In this document: positions 9,813 through 19,757 of the stretch, piece after piece
Numbering within the stretch: position 1 is the first letter of the stretch
How the letters are laid out: each line of letters begins with the position of its first letter
Assembly: GCA_002049455.2 (NCBI GenBank)
Contig: KV919261.1
Span: forward strand, 1-37,255
Reading direction: 5' to 3'
Origin: Porphyra umbilicalis
Lineage: Eukaryota > Rhodophyta > Bangiophyceae > Bangiales > Bangiaceae
DNA length: 37,255 bases
Translations under genes and position numbers: made by a program
Notes under the pieces: generated by a model
What the model was told of the DNA's origin: nothing
What the model saw: the letters and a program-made list of their open reading frames with translations, nothing else
Databases searched by the model: none

Positions 9813-10668
9813 CACCGCAGGGTGCCGGACGAGGAGAGGGCGGCGCCGTGCGTGTGGCCCGTGCGAGGGGGTGGTGGTGGTGTCGCGGTGGCGAAACTGG
9901 CCGTGCGGAATGTCGCGCAGCTGACCGCGCGGTACTTTGTGGGGGGAGGAGACTGGACAGGGGAGTACGTTCGGGGGGTTGTGGAGGGGTTGAGGGGCCG
10001 TGGGGCTGGAGGGGGGGGGGGGGTGAAGACGCCACTGGCTTGCCGGTGGCAGCCCCTACGGCGGCGGCGGCGGCGCCTGCACCCGCGCCCCCTGCTGCGA
10101 TAGGCTTGCTGCTGGGAACAAACCTAGCCACCATGGACGAGGGGGCGGGAGTGGCGTGGCGTTTGCCCCGGGGGGCGGGTGGGCTCCGCGGCAGCGGCGG
10201 CGAAGGCGGACGTGGGTGTGAGGCCGGAGGTCTGAGGGGGGTGAGGCTGCCGGCGAGCCGTGCGTGACTTGAGACTGTCGCAAGCACGGCGTCGCCGGGG
10301 TGCGGGGCCGGCACGCTCCGGGGCGGACGGCTCGGGCGCGCGCGCCTGCCCGTGGACGCCCGCAGGGACATGAAAATAAAAACCAATGCCGTGCATGAAA
10401 AAGACTATAGCCACGTGCCAAGTGAAGCGCGACGCGGCATGTTTCATGTCTAAAGAATGCTTCGGAAGTTACACAAATCAATGGTCTTTGATCACATCAC
10501 AACTCCAGGCCATGGTGTTTTCGCGTACGCGCTTCCAGTTGGGACAAAATTGGGGGATCAGCAATACACATCGTCTTGAACAAGGTCAGCGCGGTCGTCG
10601 CCGGCGCCCGCCTCCCGCGCCGGCGCCCGCTCTCCCCCCCCACGCCCGCCCGCAGGGCAGCTGGCGCC
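9813..10668. other. 3' flank of the zinc-finger gene and intergenic DNA
   Basis: No additional gene is supported. The stretch has a G-run near 10011-10022, a GC-rich half, and from about 10370 a less GC-rich part with A/T stretches. It separates the zinc-finger gene from the next plus-strand gene. Confidence 0.4.
10375..10380 (+). terminator. Possible polyadenylation signal AATAAA
   Basis: A canonical AATAAA hexamer lies 560 nt beyond the stop of the zinc-finger gene, the first such motif downstream in plus orientation. The distance would mean a long 3' UTR, so the assignment is tentative. Confidence 0.25.
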
Positions 10669-11478
10669 ATGCCCCTCCCCCCCCCCCCCCCCCCGGGCGA
10701 GCCGACCGCGCCTGCCGCCGACCCCCCCCCGTGGCTCGCATCGGGCGCGCCCCCCCCCCCCCCCCCCCCCCACCCCCCCCCCCCACCTCCCTCCCCTGGG
10801 GCGACTACCTGCGGCCGCTGCGGCCCGGGGAGTCCCCCCCCCCCCCCCCCCCAACTCGTGCAGTGGGCGACCGAGACCGCCTACGCCGCCGCCCTCGGGG
10901 GCGTCTGGGGCGCCCGCACCGCCCTCCTCGGCGGCGGCGGCGGCGGCGGCACCGCCGCCGGCCGCCCCCACGCGGCCGCCACCGCCGCGACCGCGGGGGT
11001 GCTCCTCACGGGCGGCCGCGCCGCCGCCTTTGCGTCGGCCGTCTCGGCGGGGCGCGTCGCCCTCGGGGCGGGGGGGTGGGAGCGCCCGCCCGCCACGGCC
11101 GCCGCCGCGGCCGTCGTCGGCGCCGCCGCGGGGGGGGCGGTTGGGGGCGCCCGCGCGGCGGCCGCGGGCGCCGCCGCGGGGGGCGCCCTCGGCGCCGTGG
11201 CGGGGGGGTGGAAGCCGCCGCCGCGGCGGCCATCCGCGCGCTGGAAGGCGCGCGGGACGCGGCGGGGGCGGCACCCGCGGGGGGGGGGGGGGCGCCCCGC
11301 CCCCGCCCGACGGCGGGCGGGCACACGCGGGGGATGCGGGCGCCGCGGGCGTGGCGGGCGTGATTGGGGCGATGGAGGCGGCGCTGCGGGCGCACCCGGC
11401 GGCGGTGGCGCGGGGGGGGGGGGGCGGAGGGGGGGGGGGGGGGCGGCCCCCGACGGCGGCGCCGCCGCCGCCGACTGA
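10669..11478 (+). CDS. Ala/Gly-rich membrane protein resembling the Tim17/Tim22/Tim23 family
   Basis: A plausible start is ATG 10669 (context GCC-ATG-C), followed by a Pro-rich N-terminus whose frame jumps at C-runs (10678-10693, about 10750-10795, 10836-10851). After QLVQWATETAYAAALGGVWG the frame is stable for about 120 codons. It shows repeated small-residue helices with Gly-x3-Gly spacing, for example TAATAGVLLTGGRAAAFASA, then a WERP turn and AVVGAAAGGAVGGARAA. This pattern of short Gly-zipper helices and a conserved-looking turn resembles Tim17/Tim22/Tim23 proteins or the related complex I subunit B14.7, which sit in the mitochondrial inner membrane. After about 11215 the frame shifts again to AIRALEGARDAAGAAPAGGGG and later GVIGAMEAALRAHPAAVA, with an end at TGA 11476-11478. 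The family link is an inference from pattern, not from a diagnostic motif. Confidence 0.35.
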   Translation: MPLPPPPPPGEPTAPAADPPPWLASGAPPPPPPPHPPPPPPSPGATTCGRCGPGSPPPPPPQLVQWATETAYAAALGGVWGARTALLGGGGGGGTAAGRPHAAATAATAGVLLTGGRAAAFASAVSAGRVALGAGGWERPPATAAAAAVVGAAAGGAVGGARAAAAGAAAGGALGAVAGGWKPPPRRPSARWKARGTRRGRHPRGGGGRPAPARRRAGTRGGCGRRGRGGRDWGDGGGAAGAPGGGGAGGGGRRGGGGAAPDGGAAAAD

Positions 11479-11707
11479 CGCGCCCCCGCGCGGCGGTGGC
11501 GGCGGCGGCGAGGGAGCGGGGTGGGGGGGGGGGGGACTTTGGCGGCGGCGCGTCCCGCGCCGTCGGGCGCGCGCGCCGCGCGGCGTGGCGGGCCGCGGGG
11601 GGGGACGCGCGCCGCGCGCGACGCGGCGCGGGCGGGGGAGGGGGAACAAAAAAAGGCCCGTGGCGGCGCGCGGTGCGGCGCGCGCGCCCCGCGGTTTGGT
11701 TTGTTTC

Positions 11708-12925
11708 ATGCCCCACGGCGCGGCGGCGGCGCGCGGCGGCCGCGCGCGCCGCCCCCGCGGGGCCGCTTGTCCCGACGCGGCGGCGGCCGCGCGGCGCCGC
11801 CGCGCGGCGCCACGCCCAAGCGGCGGCCGCGTCGGCGGCAGCCGCGCGCCTCGCGGACGGGCACCGCATGCAGGCGGCGCTCCGCTCCCGCAGCGGCAAA
11901 CTCAAACGCGCGGCAGCGCACCTGCGCGGCGCGCTCCGCGTGGGGGACGCGCGCAGCCTCGGCGTGCCCGCCGGGTCGGTCGGCGACGCGCGCGCGCGAG
12001 CGTCGGCGACGCGCTCCTCGATTTTGGGCGTCGTCCTCGACTGGCGGCGGCGGCTGCCGCCCGCGGAGCGCGCCGAACCGCGACGCCATCCGCGCGTACG
12101 AGGGGGGGTCGGCGGGGAAGGACGCGCGCGTGGCGGCGGCGCGGAAAAACTTGGCGCTGAACCAACAACAGCAGCAGCTGACCACGACGGCGGTCGTGTC
12201 GTCGGCGTACAAGGTCGGGGGGGGGGGAAGGAGGGGGGGAGTGGGGGGAGGAGGCGCTGGTCCCCGTCGGCGGTGCCGGGGGGGGGGGGAGGGGGGGGGG
12301 GGGGGGGGGGCTCCCCCAGCAGCCGGCGCTGCCGCCCCCGCCGGGCATTGGGGGGGGGGGGGGACTCCCCCGCCCGACGCACGGGGCGGGCGCGTCGGGC
12401 GGCAGCGAGCGGGGCGGCGGCGGGCGCGGCGCCGAGGCCGCCGCCTCGGCCGCCGGCAGCAGCGGCGGCGGGAGCGGCGGCGGCCGCCACCTCCGCGCGC
12501 CCTATGACGTTTGGCGCGCGCTCGGCGGGGCGCCCCGCGGGGCGGGCCGCCGCGCCTCCTCGGGGGGCCTCGCCGCCGACCCGGCCATCCCCCGCCGCCG
12601 CGAGTCGGACGCGCGCCGCGGGCGGCAGCGGCACAGCACGGGGGGCGGGGGGGGGGGGGGGGTGGGGGGGGGGGTCCCCACGAGGCGGACCACCCGCCCG
12701 CGTGGCGCACCCCCGCCGACGACGGGGCGGTCGCGACGCCGCCGCGGTCGCCCCGGTCGCCCGCCTCCCCGCCGCGCGCGGCGGCGGCGGCGCCCGACGG
12801 GCGCCCGCCGTCGCGCGCGCCCGCCGGTGGGGGGGGGCAACACCCCGCCGACGCGCCGTCGTCGCCCCCCTCCCCGCGGCGGTCGGTCGCGGCGGCGGGT
12901 GCCGCGGCGGGCGTCGCGCCGGGTC

Positions 12926-12963
<38 letters not shown>

Positions 12964-13075
12964 AGTGGTGGCATCCCCGCGCCCCCGTCCGCGTCGGGGG
13001 CGTCGGCGGCGGCGGCGACGGCGGCGTCCCTCCCCCGCACCCCCTCGGGCATCCCGACGAGCGCGGCCGCGCGGT

Positions 13076-13114
<39 letters not shown>

Positions 13115-13913
13115 TCGACGCGGGGGTGACGGCGGGGAGCGCGCGCGGGACGGGCGCCGACGGGGAGTGGCAGGGCGTCGTCGCGCAGCTGCTGCGGCGG
13201 CCGTCTGTGTCGGCGGCCAAGCGCGCGGCCGACGGGGGGCGTGGGGGGGTGGGGGGGGTGCCCCCCCGGGTAGGGCCGCCGCCGCCGGGGGGGGGGCGTC
13301 TGGCTCGACGGTGCCGGGGGGGGGGCGGTCCGCCGACGGGCGGGCACCCGCGAGCGCGAGCGCGGGTGCGGGTGCGGGGGCGGGCGGGGGGTCGGGCGCC
13401 CGCCCGGCGGGGCGTGCGGGTACGGGCGCGCGGCCGGTGGGCGCGTCGGCAACGGGCACGCTGCTGTCGCGCCTCACGCGGCCGACGGGGCGGGTGGCGG
13501 GGCGGACGGGGACGGGGTTGCGGCCGGGCGCGGCGGGTGGGGTGGGGGTGTGGCCCAAACCCAAACCGCCCCCCGTCGACGCGGACGGCAACGAGGCGGC
13601 CGCGGGGGGCGCCACCGCCGCCGCGTCGTCGCCCGTGGCGCCGCGATCCCCGCGCTCCCCGCCGGCGGCGGCGCACTCGCCGCCCCCGTCGCCGGGGGCG
13701 GCCGCAGTCGACGCGTCGTCCTCGCCGTCGGCGTCGTCGGCGTCGTCGGCGTCGCCGCCGCCGCCGCCGCCGCCGCCAAGGCGGCGGCCGCCGCCGCGGC
13801 GCGCCCCGCCGCTGCCGCCGGGCGCGCTCGGCTCGGCGCGGAGTTGTGGGGCCGACGACGGGGGGGTGCGGTCGGGCGCCGCCGCCGCCGCCGCCGAAGC
13901 GGCGGTCGAGTGA
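11708..13913 (+). CDS. Long Pro/Ala/Gly-rich protein, frame drifting at G-runs
   Basis: Protein-like stretches follow one another on the plus strand in changing frames: MQAALRSRSGKLKRAAAHL (ATG 11868) with SSILGVVLDWRRRLPPAE, then RDAIRAYEGGSAGKDARVAA and LALNQQQQQLTTTAVVSSAY near 12090-12205, then RHLRAPYDVWRALGGAP near 12490, then DGEWQGVVAQLLRRPSVSAA near 13160, and finally LLSRLTRPTGRVAGR, GVWPKPKPPPVDADGNE and a long Pro/Ser tail that stops with TGA at 13911-13913. Each switch falls on a G-run of 8 or more. Low-complexity tracts (poly-Gly near 12930, poly-Ala near 13080) are present. The start is uncertain: ATG 11708 or 11868. No family is recognised; the composition suits a scaffold or disordered regulatory protein. 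Antisense frames are also long but less protein-like. Confidence 0.38.
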
Positions 13914-13918
13914 GCGAC

Positions 13919-14010
13919 GGGGGGGGGGGGGGGGGGGGGCGGGCGGGCGGGCGGGCGGGCGGGCGGGCGGGCGGGCGGGCGGGCGGGCGGGCGGGCGGGC
14001 GGGCGGGCGG
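13919..14010 (+). repeat. G21 run followed by a (GGGC)n tetranucleotide array
   Basis: Just after the stop of the preceding plus-strand gene there are 21 consecutive G (13919-13939). About 18 copies of GGGC follow with exact four-base periodicity to about 14010. The G strand has every requirement for stacked G-quadruplexes. The array lies between two probably convergent genes. Confidence 0.95.
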
Positions 14011-14103
14011 CAGGGCGGGCGGCGGCGGGCCGTCGCGCTGTACATACCGCGGCACGGGCGGGACAAACAAAAAAAGAAAACGTACTGCACCCCTGTGTTG
14101 TGC

Positions 14104-14370
14104 CCGGCACGGCGGGACGCGCCGTGCGGCCGGCGGCCGCCGTCACGGCGGGACGCGCCGTGGCGCCGGCGGCCGCCGCCGTCGTGGGCAGACACGCGGC
14201 GCGGCGTGCGCGGGCGGCCGCCGTCGTGGCGGGACGCGCCGTGTGCGCGGCGGCCGCCGTCGCGGGCGGACACGCGGGGCGCCGCGCGGGCGGCGAGCGG
14301 CGGCCGCCGGCGCGGGCAGACACGCGGCGCGCCGCGCGGGCGGCTGCCGTCACGGCGGGACGCGCCGCCG
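14104..14370. repeat. GC-rich minisatellite with imperfect units of about 37-45 bp
   Basis: The core CGGCGGGACGCGCCGTG recurs near 14109, 14146 and 14228 and again, shortened, near 14352. It alternates with a GGGCAGACACGCGGCGC-type core (near 14188, 14314) and GGCGGCCGCCGTC linkers. The block is direct tandem, imperfect, and in part self-complementary. It probably lies in the 3' flanks of the convergent genes. Confidence 0.7.
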
Positions 14371-16116
14371 CCCCCGCCGCGTCGACGCCCCGACCGAGTC
14401 GGTCGTGCCGGGGGCCACCGGCGGCGCACCCGCCGACGGGCGGCGGTGGGGAAGGAGGGCCGCCCCGCCGCCGCCGCCGCTGCCGCTGCCGCTGCCGCCA
14501 CCACCGCCAAACAGCGGGTGGGGATTGGGGGCGGTCCGAGCTCCACCACCGCCGCCGTTGCCGCCACCACCACCGCCGCCGCCGCCGCCGCTGCGGCCAC
14601 CATTGGTGTGGGCCGCCCACGACGAAAACAGCGTCGGTGGCAGTGGCGCCAGCGGCGGCGGCGGCGGCACCAGTGGCGGCAGCTCAAATAACGGCGGCGG
14701 CGGCGGCGGCGGCGGCGGCGACGTTGACGGTGGCCGCGGCGGCGGCGGAAAGGGCCCCAACCCAACGGTCGGCAGCGCCCAGCCCCCCCCGCCGCCCCTC
14801 CCTCTGCCCCCTCCCCACACGGGGGCGCGGGCGGCGTCGGCCGCCGCCGCGGAGCCCGCTGATGCGCCCGCCGGCAGGGGCCGCGGCGGGAAGAGGGGCG
14901 CACTTTCCGCCCGCGCCGCGCGCCGCGCGGCGGCGGTCGCCGCCCCAGCCGCCGCCGTCGGGAGGAGGGCGGCAAAGCGCCACGCCGCGCCCGCGGGCGC
15001 GGGGGCGGCCGCCAAGGGGGTGGGGCGCCGGGACCGCCGCCCCTGCCCCCCACGGACGGCGCCGTTGGGGGCCGCCACTGGGGCGAAAGCGGCGGCGGCG
15101 AGGAGGGGTGGTAGGTGGTGGCGGGCGGGGGGGCGTCGGTAGCGCCGGGCGCGCGCGGCCGCCGCACGGGGCTACCGTCTGCGCCGCCCCAAACGCCCGC
15201 CGCCGCCGCCGCCGCCGCCGCTGCTGCTGCCGCATCCCAAGCCCGCCGCCGCTGCTGCCGCCCGTGGGTGCGGGGCGCGACGCTGGGGCGCCCGCCGGCC
15301 GGTGCGCCGCCGACCGCAGCATCCGCCGCCGGCGGCGCGCCGCCTGCGGCGGCGCCGCTGACCCAGACGCTGCCGCCGGGGGCGGCGCCACGGAGGGGCG
15401 GCAGCGCCGCCGCCGCCACTGGCGACGCGGCGGCAGCGCCGTCGGCGGCCGAGGCGACCGCGTCGGCTCCCGGCGGGGTCGCGCCAGTCACCGGCGCGTC
15501 AGCCGCGGCAGTGGCCACGGCCGCCGCCCCCGCCGCCGCCCCCGCAGCCGCCGCCACCCGTCGCCGCGCCGACGGCGGCGGCAGCGCGGTGCCGGGCGCC
15601 CCCAAGCCCCCAAACGTTTCCCCGGGTACCGCCGTGGCGGCCGCCGCGGCCGCCCCGGTGCCCCCCTCCCCGTCGGCACCCGCCGTGCCAGGGGAGGGTG
15701 GGGGGGGGGGCGGGGGGGGGGGTGGACGGCTGCCGCGGCGGCGGCGCGGGGCGCGTGGGGCCATTGCCGCCACCGCTGCCGCCACTGCCGCCGCCGCCGC
15801 CGCCGCCGCCGCCGCTGCCGCCGCCGCCGCTGCCACTGCCGCCGCCGCCGCCGTCGCTGCCACTGCCGCCGCTATCTCCGCCGCCGCCACTGCCGCCGCC
15901 GCTACTGCCGCCGCCGCCACCGCCGCCGCCAAACTCGGCCACGACGCCCGTCGCGCCCGCGTCCGCGCGCGCCCCGTCGGCCGGCGGCGCCCCCCCCCCA
16001 CCGTCGCTCCCGCTGCTCGACGCATACAGCCCGACGACGCGCCGCCGTCGCGGCGGCGGCGAGCGCGTCACGTCCGACGCTGCCGACGGCGCGTCGGCGG
16101 CGGACGCGTCCGCGTC
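14350..16116 (-). CDS. Probable Gly/Ser/Pro-rich minus-strand gene (strand not certain)
   Basis: Reading the minus strand from an upstream TAA (16117-16119), an open frame gives a Ser/Asp-rich start, then RRRRVVGLYASSSGSDGGGG and a long Gly/Ser repeat (about 15930-15770). After a frame change at the G/C run near 15705 comes VPGETFGGLGAPGTALPPPS and GGSVWVSGAAAGG. A further frame change precedes AAWRFAALLPTAAAG (about 14990), GWALPTVGLGPFPPPP, LPPTLFSSWAAHTNGG and a C-terminal stretch ending in TGA near 14350. Aromatic and aliphatic residues placed between the low-complexity tracts favour this strand. The plus strand is also open and Ala-rich over the same span, so the orientation is a judgement. 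No ATG is found near the first codons. No family is recognised. Confidence 0.3.
15770..15935. repeat. Degenerate GCC/GCCACTGCC repeat
   Basis: About 165 nt of GCC units interspersed with ACT, GCT, GTC and ATC triplets keep strict 3-nt periodicity. On the minus strand it reads as Gly/Ser repeats, which fits a coding tract under length drift. Confidence 0.85.
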
Positions 16117-16119
16117 TTA

Positions 16120-17639
16120 AATGACGGGCGGGCGCGACAAGAAGCCGCCCCGCAGCCGAGGCCGTTGCATATGGCCGCCATAGTAGTCAGGCGTGCCGGT
16201 CGTGCAGCCAGAAACAGAGGCGCCACCACGAGCCCCACGCCACCCAGCGCGGGTCTGTGGGGTCGTCGACCGGGGGGGGGACACCCGTGGCGAGGGAGGT
16301 GGTCGTGGCAGCGGTGGTCGTGGCAGGTAGACGGCCGGGGTAGCGGCTGGCGCCCCGGAGGCCGAGGCGGCGCGCGGGGGGGGGGGCGCCGCGCCCGCCG
16401 CGAGGCATGGCGCCCGCCCCCGCCACGCCACGCCCAGTTAAGGGCGGACATCAGGATTGAGACACGTTGCTGCTTTACAGCAGCCACGTAAGAATTTCCC
16501 CCAGAGTGGACCTCAGTTTCCGGCGCAGTTGATCCCCTTGTCACTGCTACGAACGTCTGTCTTGCTCCTGCCCCACTGTCTTTACCGATCCCCCCGGACC
16601 CCAGGAATTGTCCTGCTGATACCGCAGTGTGTTTCTTCCTCTTTCTTCCGCGCCGGCGGAGTTTTTGTCGCTTGCCCCCGTCCTGCCATTTCGTCGTCGT
16701 CCGCCGCCGCCAAACCCCCCGCCGCTGGGCGCGCAATGATTCGTACATATGGCTCTGAACCAAGCGTGAACCAGAAGGTCCTTTTACCGTCGTTTATGCA
16801 GTCTTATGGAGCTTTTCACGCTGATCAATGCTGCGTGGTTTGTTACGCGATTCTGACACCTCCTCCGCTGTGCCTGCTGCCGCTGCTATTTCTTCACATG
16901 TACCGTACTCTGTCTGTCTTTTGCACAGTGCGTCGCAGTGAGCGCGCCCATCCCTGGTCAATAAATCTCCATGGGCTCCGGGGAGCACAGGTGTGGTGAT
17001 CAGACACTCTTACTTTGCTGCCGCTATTTTTTTTCGAAGACAAGCCGCAAGTTGGGCACCGTGCCCCCTGCCGACTTTTCCGGGCCGAAAACAAGTGGTG
17101 ATGCGGTGCATCACCGCCTTCGTTCTCGATCGAGTGCCAGCGCGAAGTCGTCTCGGGCATGCGACCGGCTGCATCGGCCGACTTTTTTTTGTCTGAATGA
17201 GGCGGACGGTGCAAGAGACCGCGAAAAATGGGGCTCCCACAAGATGCGATATGGCCACCTCAGATGGGATGCTGAAACACGAGAGCTAAAGATTAGACAC
17301 GAAGAACAATACGCATGCCACGTACACCAAACCAGTGCAACACGTTGGAAAGTGCTTACAAAAGCCTATGTAGCCAATAGATGAGCCAGAATCCTGAAGT
17401 CCGGATCTGACCCGTCTTAACTGGGCGTGACGCAGGGACGCTGTCGCGTGCTTGCATACACGCCCGCGAGCACGCTCGCGAATCCAACCAGGCCTCACCA
17501 AGGGTATCAGTTTCAGCCACGAGTACGGTATGTGGCTCGGATCCAGCCACCGAGTATTGGCTGACAGTAAGCCGGATTTTAGACGTCCGAGTACTGAAAG
17601 CGCGTTCGCGAAAACACCCTGGACTTGCAAAACGATAGA
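16120..17639. other. Transition to lower-GC DNA; no supported gene
   Basis: From about 16440 the base composition becomes much less GC-rich. A 180-codon plus-strand frame (16457-16999) exists but has no bias or recognisable domain. AATAAA at 16960-16965 could be a polyadenylation signal for something on the plus strand. T-runs occur at 17028-17035 and 17182-17189. I see no RNA gene. Confidence 0.4.
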
Positions 17640-18397
17640 ACTGTTTTCACACGACGAAAGATACATAGGCAAGTCGAGCACCGCCTCCCGGGTGAGCGTC
17701 ACCTGCACGACCGGCTCCGCTTGGGAGCGCACGTACGAGCGGGAGATCAGAAAAAAGGAGATGAGGAAGGCGGCCATGGCGGCGGTGGTGGCGGTCGCCG
17801 ACGTGACCACCGCTTGCTGGCGTAGGGGGCGCTCCGCCCACCGCCGCCGCGGCGTCCACCGCGGCCCGCACGAGCGGCAGCTGCTGCCGTCGGGGGGGTA
17901 CCCGCCCACTGGTGGGTAGCGGCCGCCCGCATGCTCCTCGACGACCAGCGCTTTGTCTTCGTCCGAGGGGGGGTAGGTGATCGCCGCGAGGGGCTCCTGC
18001 CGCACCCACCGGAGGGTCAGCAGCGGCCGCCACCGCCGTGGCGGGCGGCGGCTACCACCGAGGTACGGCCGCCACCATCCGAGAAACCACCGGCAGACGC
18101 TGGCTGGGCACTCGTCGCTTGCCGCAGCGCAGACTCGAGGCCGAGCTGCGCGGTGCGCACGTGCGCGGCGGCGACGCGGTGGATGGGGAGGGGGGGGTAT
18201 GTGGGGCCACAGAGGGGGAGGGGGGGGAAGAAGCCGTCGATGGCACGGGGGGCGGGCGGCGGGGTGGAGCGAGAAAATAGCAGGGGCGCCACGCCGCCGC
18301 CGCCGCCGCCGCCGGCATCGCCGCGGCCGCGGCCGCCGCGGCCGCGGGCGCCACTCGCTGCCGTGTGCGGGCGCGCGTCGTGCGCACGGTCGTCCAC
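17640..18397 (-). CDS. Possible membrane-anchored protein, frame-interrupted
   Basis: The minus strand contains a protein-like run, PPAPRAIDGFFPPLPLCGP and VAAAHVRTAQLGLESALRQA, near 18260-18100. It is followed in another frame by EPLAAITYPPSDEDKALVVE and GGRYPPVGGYPPDGSS (about 18000-17880). Later comes a single strong hydrophobic helix, MAAFLISFFLISRSYV, from the ATG at 17777. High third-position GC holds until about 17675 and then drops, which fits an exon end or the end of coding near CAG-GTGACG. Frame changes again sit on G/C-rich runs. Family unknown; either a single-pass membrane protein or two separate exons. Confidence 0.28.
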
Positions 18398-18706
18398 TGC
18401 TCACCGCCGCGTCGGCGGCAGGCGCGGCGGCAACACCGCCAGCGGCGGTGGCCGCCGCCCCCACCCGCCGCGCGCGGGTGTTGCGGGAAGGGACGCGACC
18501 ACGAAGGCCGCAGCGCATTCAGCGCCGACACGACCCCCTGTTTGAAAAATCAAAACCGACGTCTCACACAGGGCCCGCAGAGCCCGATTCTGGCCAACTA
18601 CCGCGGAATTGCGACATCATGGCCGTTCGTCGCCGCGTTCACCTGCCCCCACGACTCCGTAAACGCCGCACCTGCCCTCACGCATCTTTTTAACCACGAT
18701 TCTGCT

Positions 18707-18950
18707 TCCGCGGACCGTACGGGTGATGAAGACGTCGCCACCTCTAGCAACTTCACCGAAAGATGCGGGCAGCCCCGGCGCATGTTCCCATAGTCAAGAA
18801 AGCGCCGGGGGACGTCCTCCAACGGCGTAGGGAGCCAAACGGACCGCCAAAAACGTTTCTTTAAGTACTCCCGCAACGTGCACTAGAAAAAAGGACTTTT
18901 TTTTCGACGTGTGGGTGTGAGAAAGCACCCTAGACTAAAGTCCAGGGAAT
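18707..18950 (+). repeat. Dispersed repeat A, left copy
   Basis: This 244-bp stretch is the near-exact reverse complement of 30368-30607. Differences are mainly single-base length changes in A and T runs. Its inner end carries CCCTAGACT...AGTCCAGGG, a degraded version of the perfect hairpin at the end of the right copy. The left copy is not interrupted by a retrotransposon and so shows the pre-insertion sequence of the right copy. No coding frame is convincing. Confidence 0.92.
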
Positions 18951-18975
18951 GAGTATCGCTCAAACCTGACAGAGC

Positions 18976-19713
18976 GGGTATCAAGAGTACATACCCTTGA
19001 AGTTTTGGGACGTCGGTATCCAATGTCGTTCCGAGGCGCGGGTATGCGTATACCTTTCACAGGAATGCATATTTCCTTCGTGCAGCTAACTTTGTAGTTC
19101 TGATACCAATTTATTCATTAAGCGGCTGATGTCGTCGTGGTGCCGGACCTCCGTTGGCTCCTCGGCCAGAACGAGTATTATCACTGGGTCCGACCGGGCG
19201 GCGATCAGGGCTACAGGCCCTGTCGAATGCGTCCACCCCAAGGACCGATTGGAACTCTCGGTGGAAGTGCAAGGAGCGAGCGAGAGGCTCGCGAAAGGCG
19301 AGACAAACGGGAGGGTTGGGAAGGTGACCGCCGCCGCGCCGCGTGGTGGGCGAGGATGAAGATCGGGGCGGAGGAACGGGGAGAGCAGAGAAGGATGACG
19401 GACGCCTAAGAGCGCAAGAGGGTGGATGTTGGGCTGTCACTCGCTTCGCACGCATGCAGATGCGTGATGTTGGCCCAAATCGCACGCTCTGCCTCTGCTC
19501 AGATTGCCAGGCATCGATTTGATGTGGGAGTATCCGGTCAATTCACCGTCAAAAGTGTCGAATTATCCAGAATCGAGAGTACGAGTAACACTCTTGATAC
19601 CCTTGGACGTCAGGTTTCGCGGGTATCTGACCACTGGTCATTCACCGAGTATGGGTATTGGGGAAGGACCGAAAAATCCCGCGAGTATGAGTATATACGC
19701 GAAAAATATACTC
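18976..19713. repeat. Cluster of GGTAT/ATACC hairpins
   Basis: Several short perfect inverted repeats share the core GGGTAT or GGTAT with its complement. They are GGGTAT/ATACCC at 18976-18996 (9-nt loop), GGTAT-GCGT-ATACC at 19041-19054, GATACCC/GGGTATC at 19596-19627 (18-nt loop) and GAGTATAT/ATATACTC at 19689-19713. Isolated GGTATCC and GAGTATGGGTATT words lie between them. There is no coding potential here. Confidence 0.7.
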
Positions 19714-19757
19714 GAGTGATACCCTTCCCGAAATACTCTTGGTGAGGCCTGAATCCA
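19680..19757 (+). repeat. Dispersed repeat B, left copy
   Basis: About 78 bp, from GCGAGTATGAG through TGATACCCTTCCCG to TCTTGGTGAGGCC, match the reverse complement of 30112-30190 at roughly 80 percent by eye. It overlaps the last hairpin of the GGTAT cluster. Together with repeat A it makes an A-B ... B'-A' inverted order across the region. Confidence 0.65.

Noticed and set aside
11006..16025. Very long open frames (over 1000 codons) on the minus strand through the GC-rich block
   Set aside because: They pass through several unrelated segments, are dominated by Arg/Pro/Ala, and run antisense to stretches with better coding character. At this GC content stops are rare, so length alone is no evidence.
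14100..16124. Plus-strand Ala-rich protein over the same span as the minus-strand gene
   Set aside because: Also open, but largely Ala/Arg/Gly with fewer aromatic and aliphatic residues between tracts. Kept only as the stated alternative to the minus-strand call.
16457..16999. A 180-codon plus-strand frame
   Set aside because: No codon bias, no domain, and scattered Cys/Ser/Leu composition typical of chance in mixed-composition DNA.
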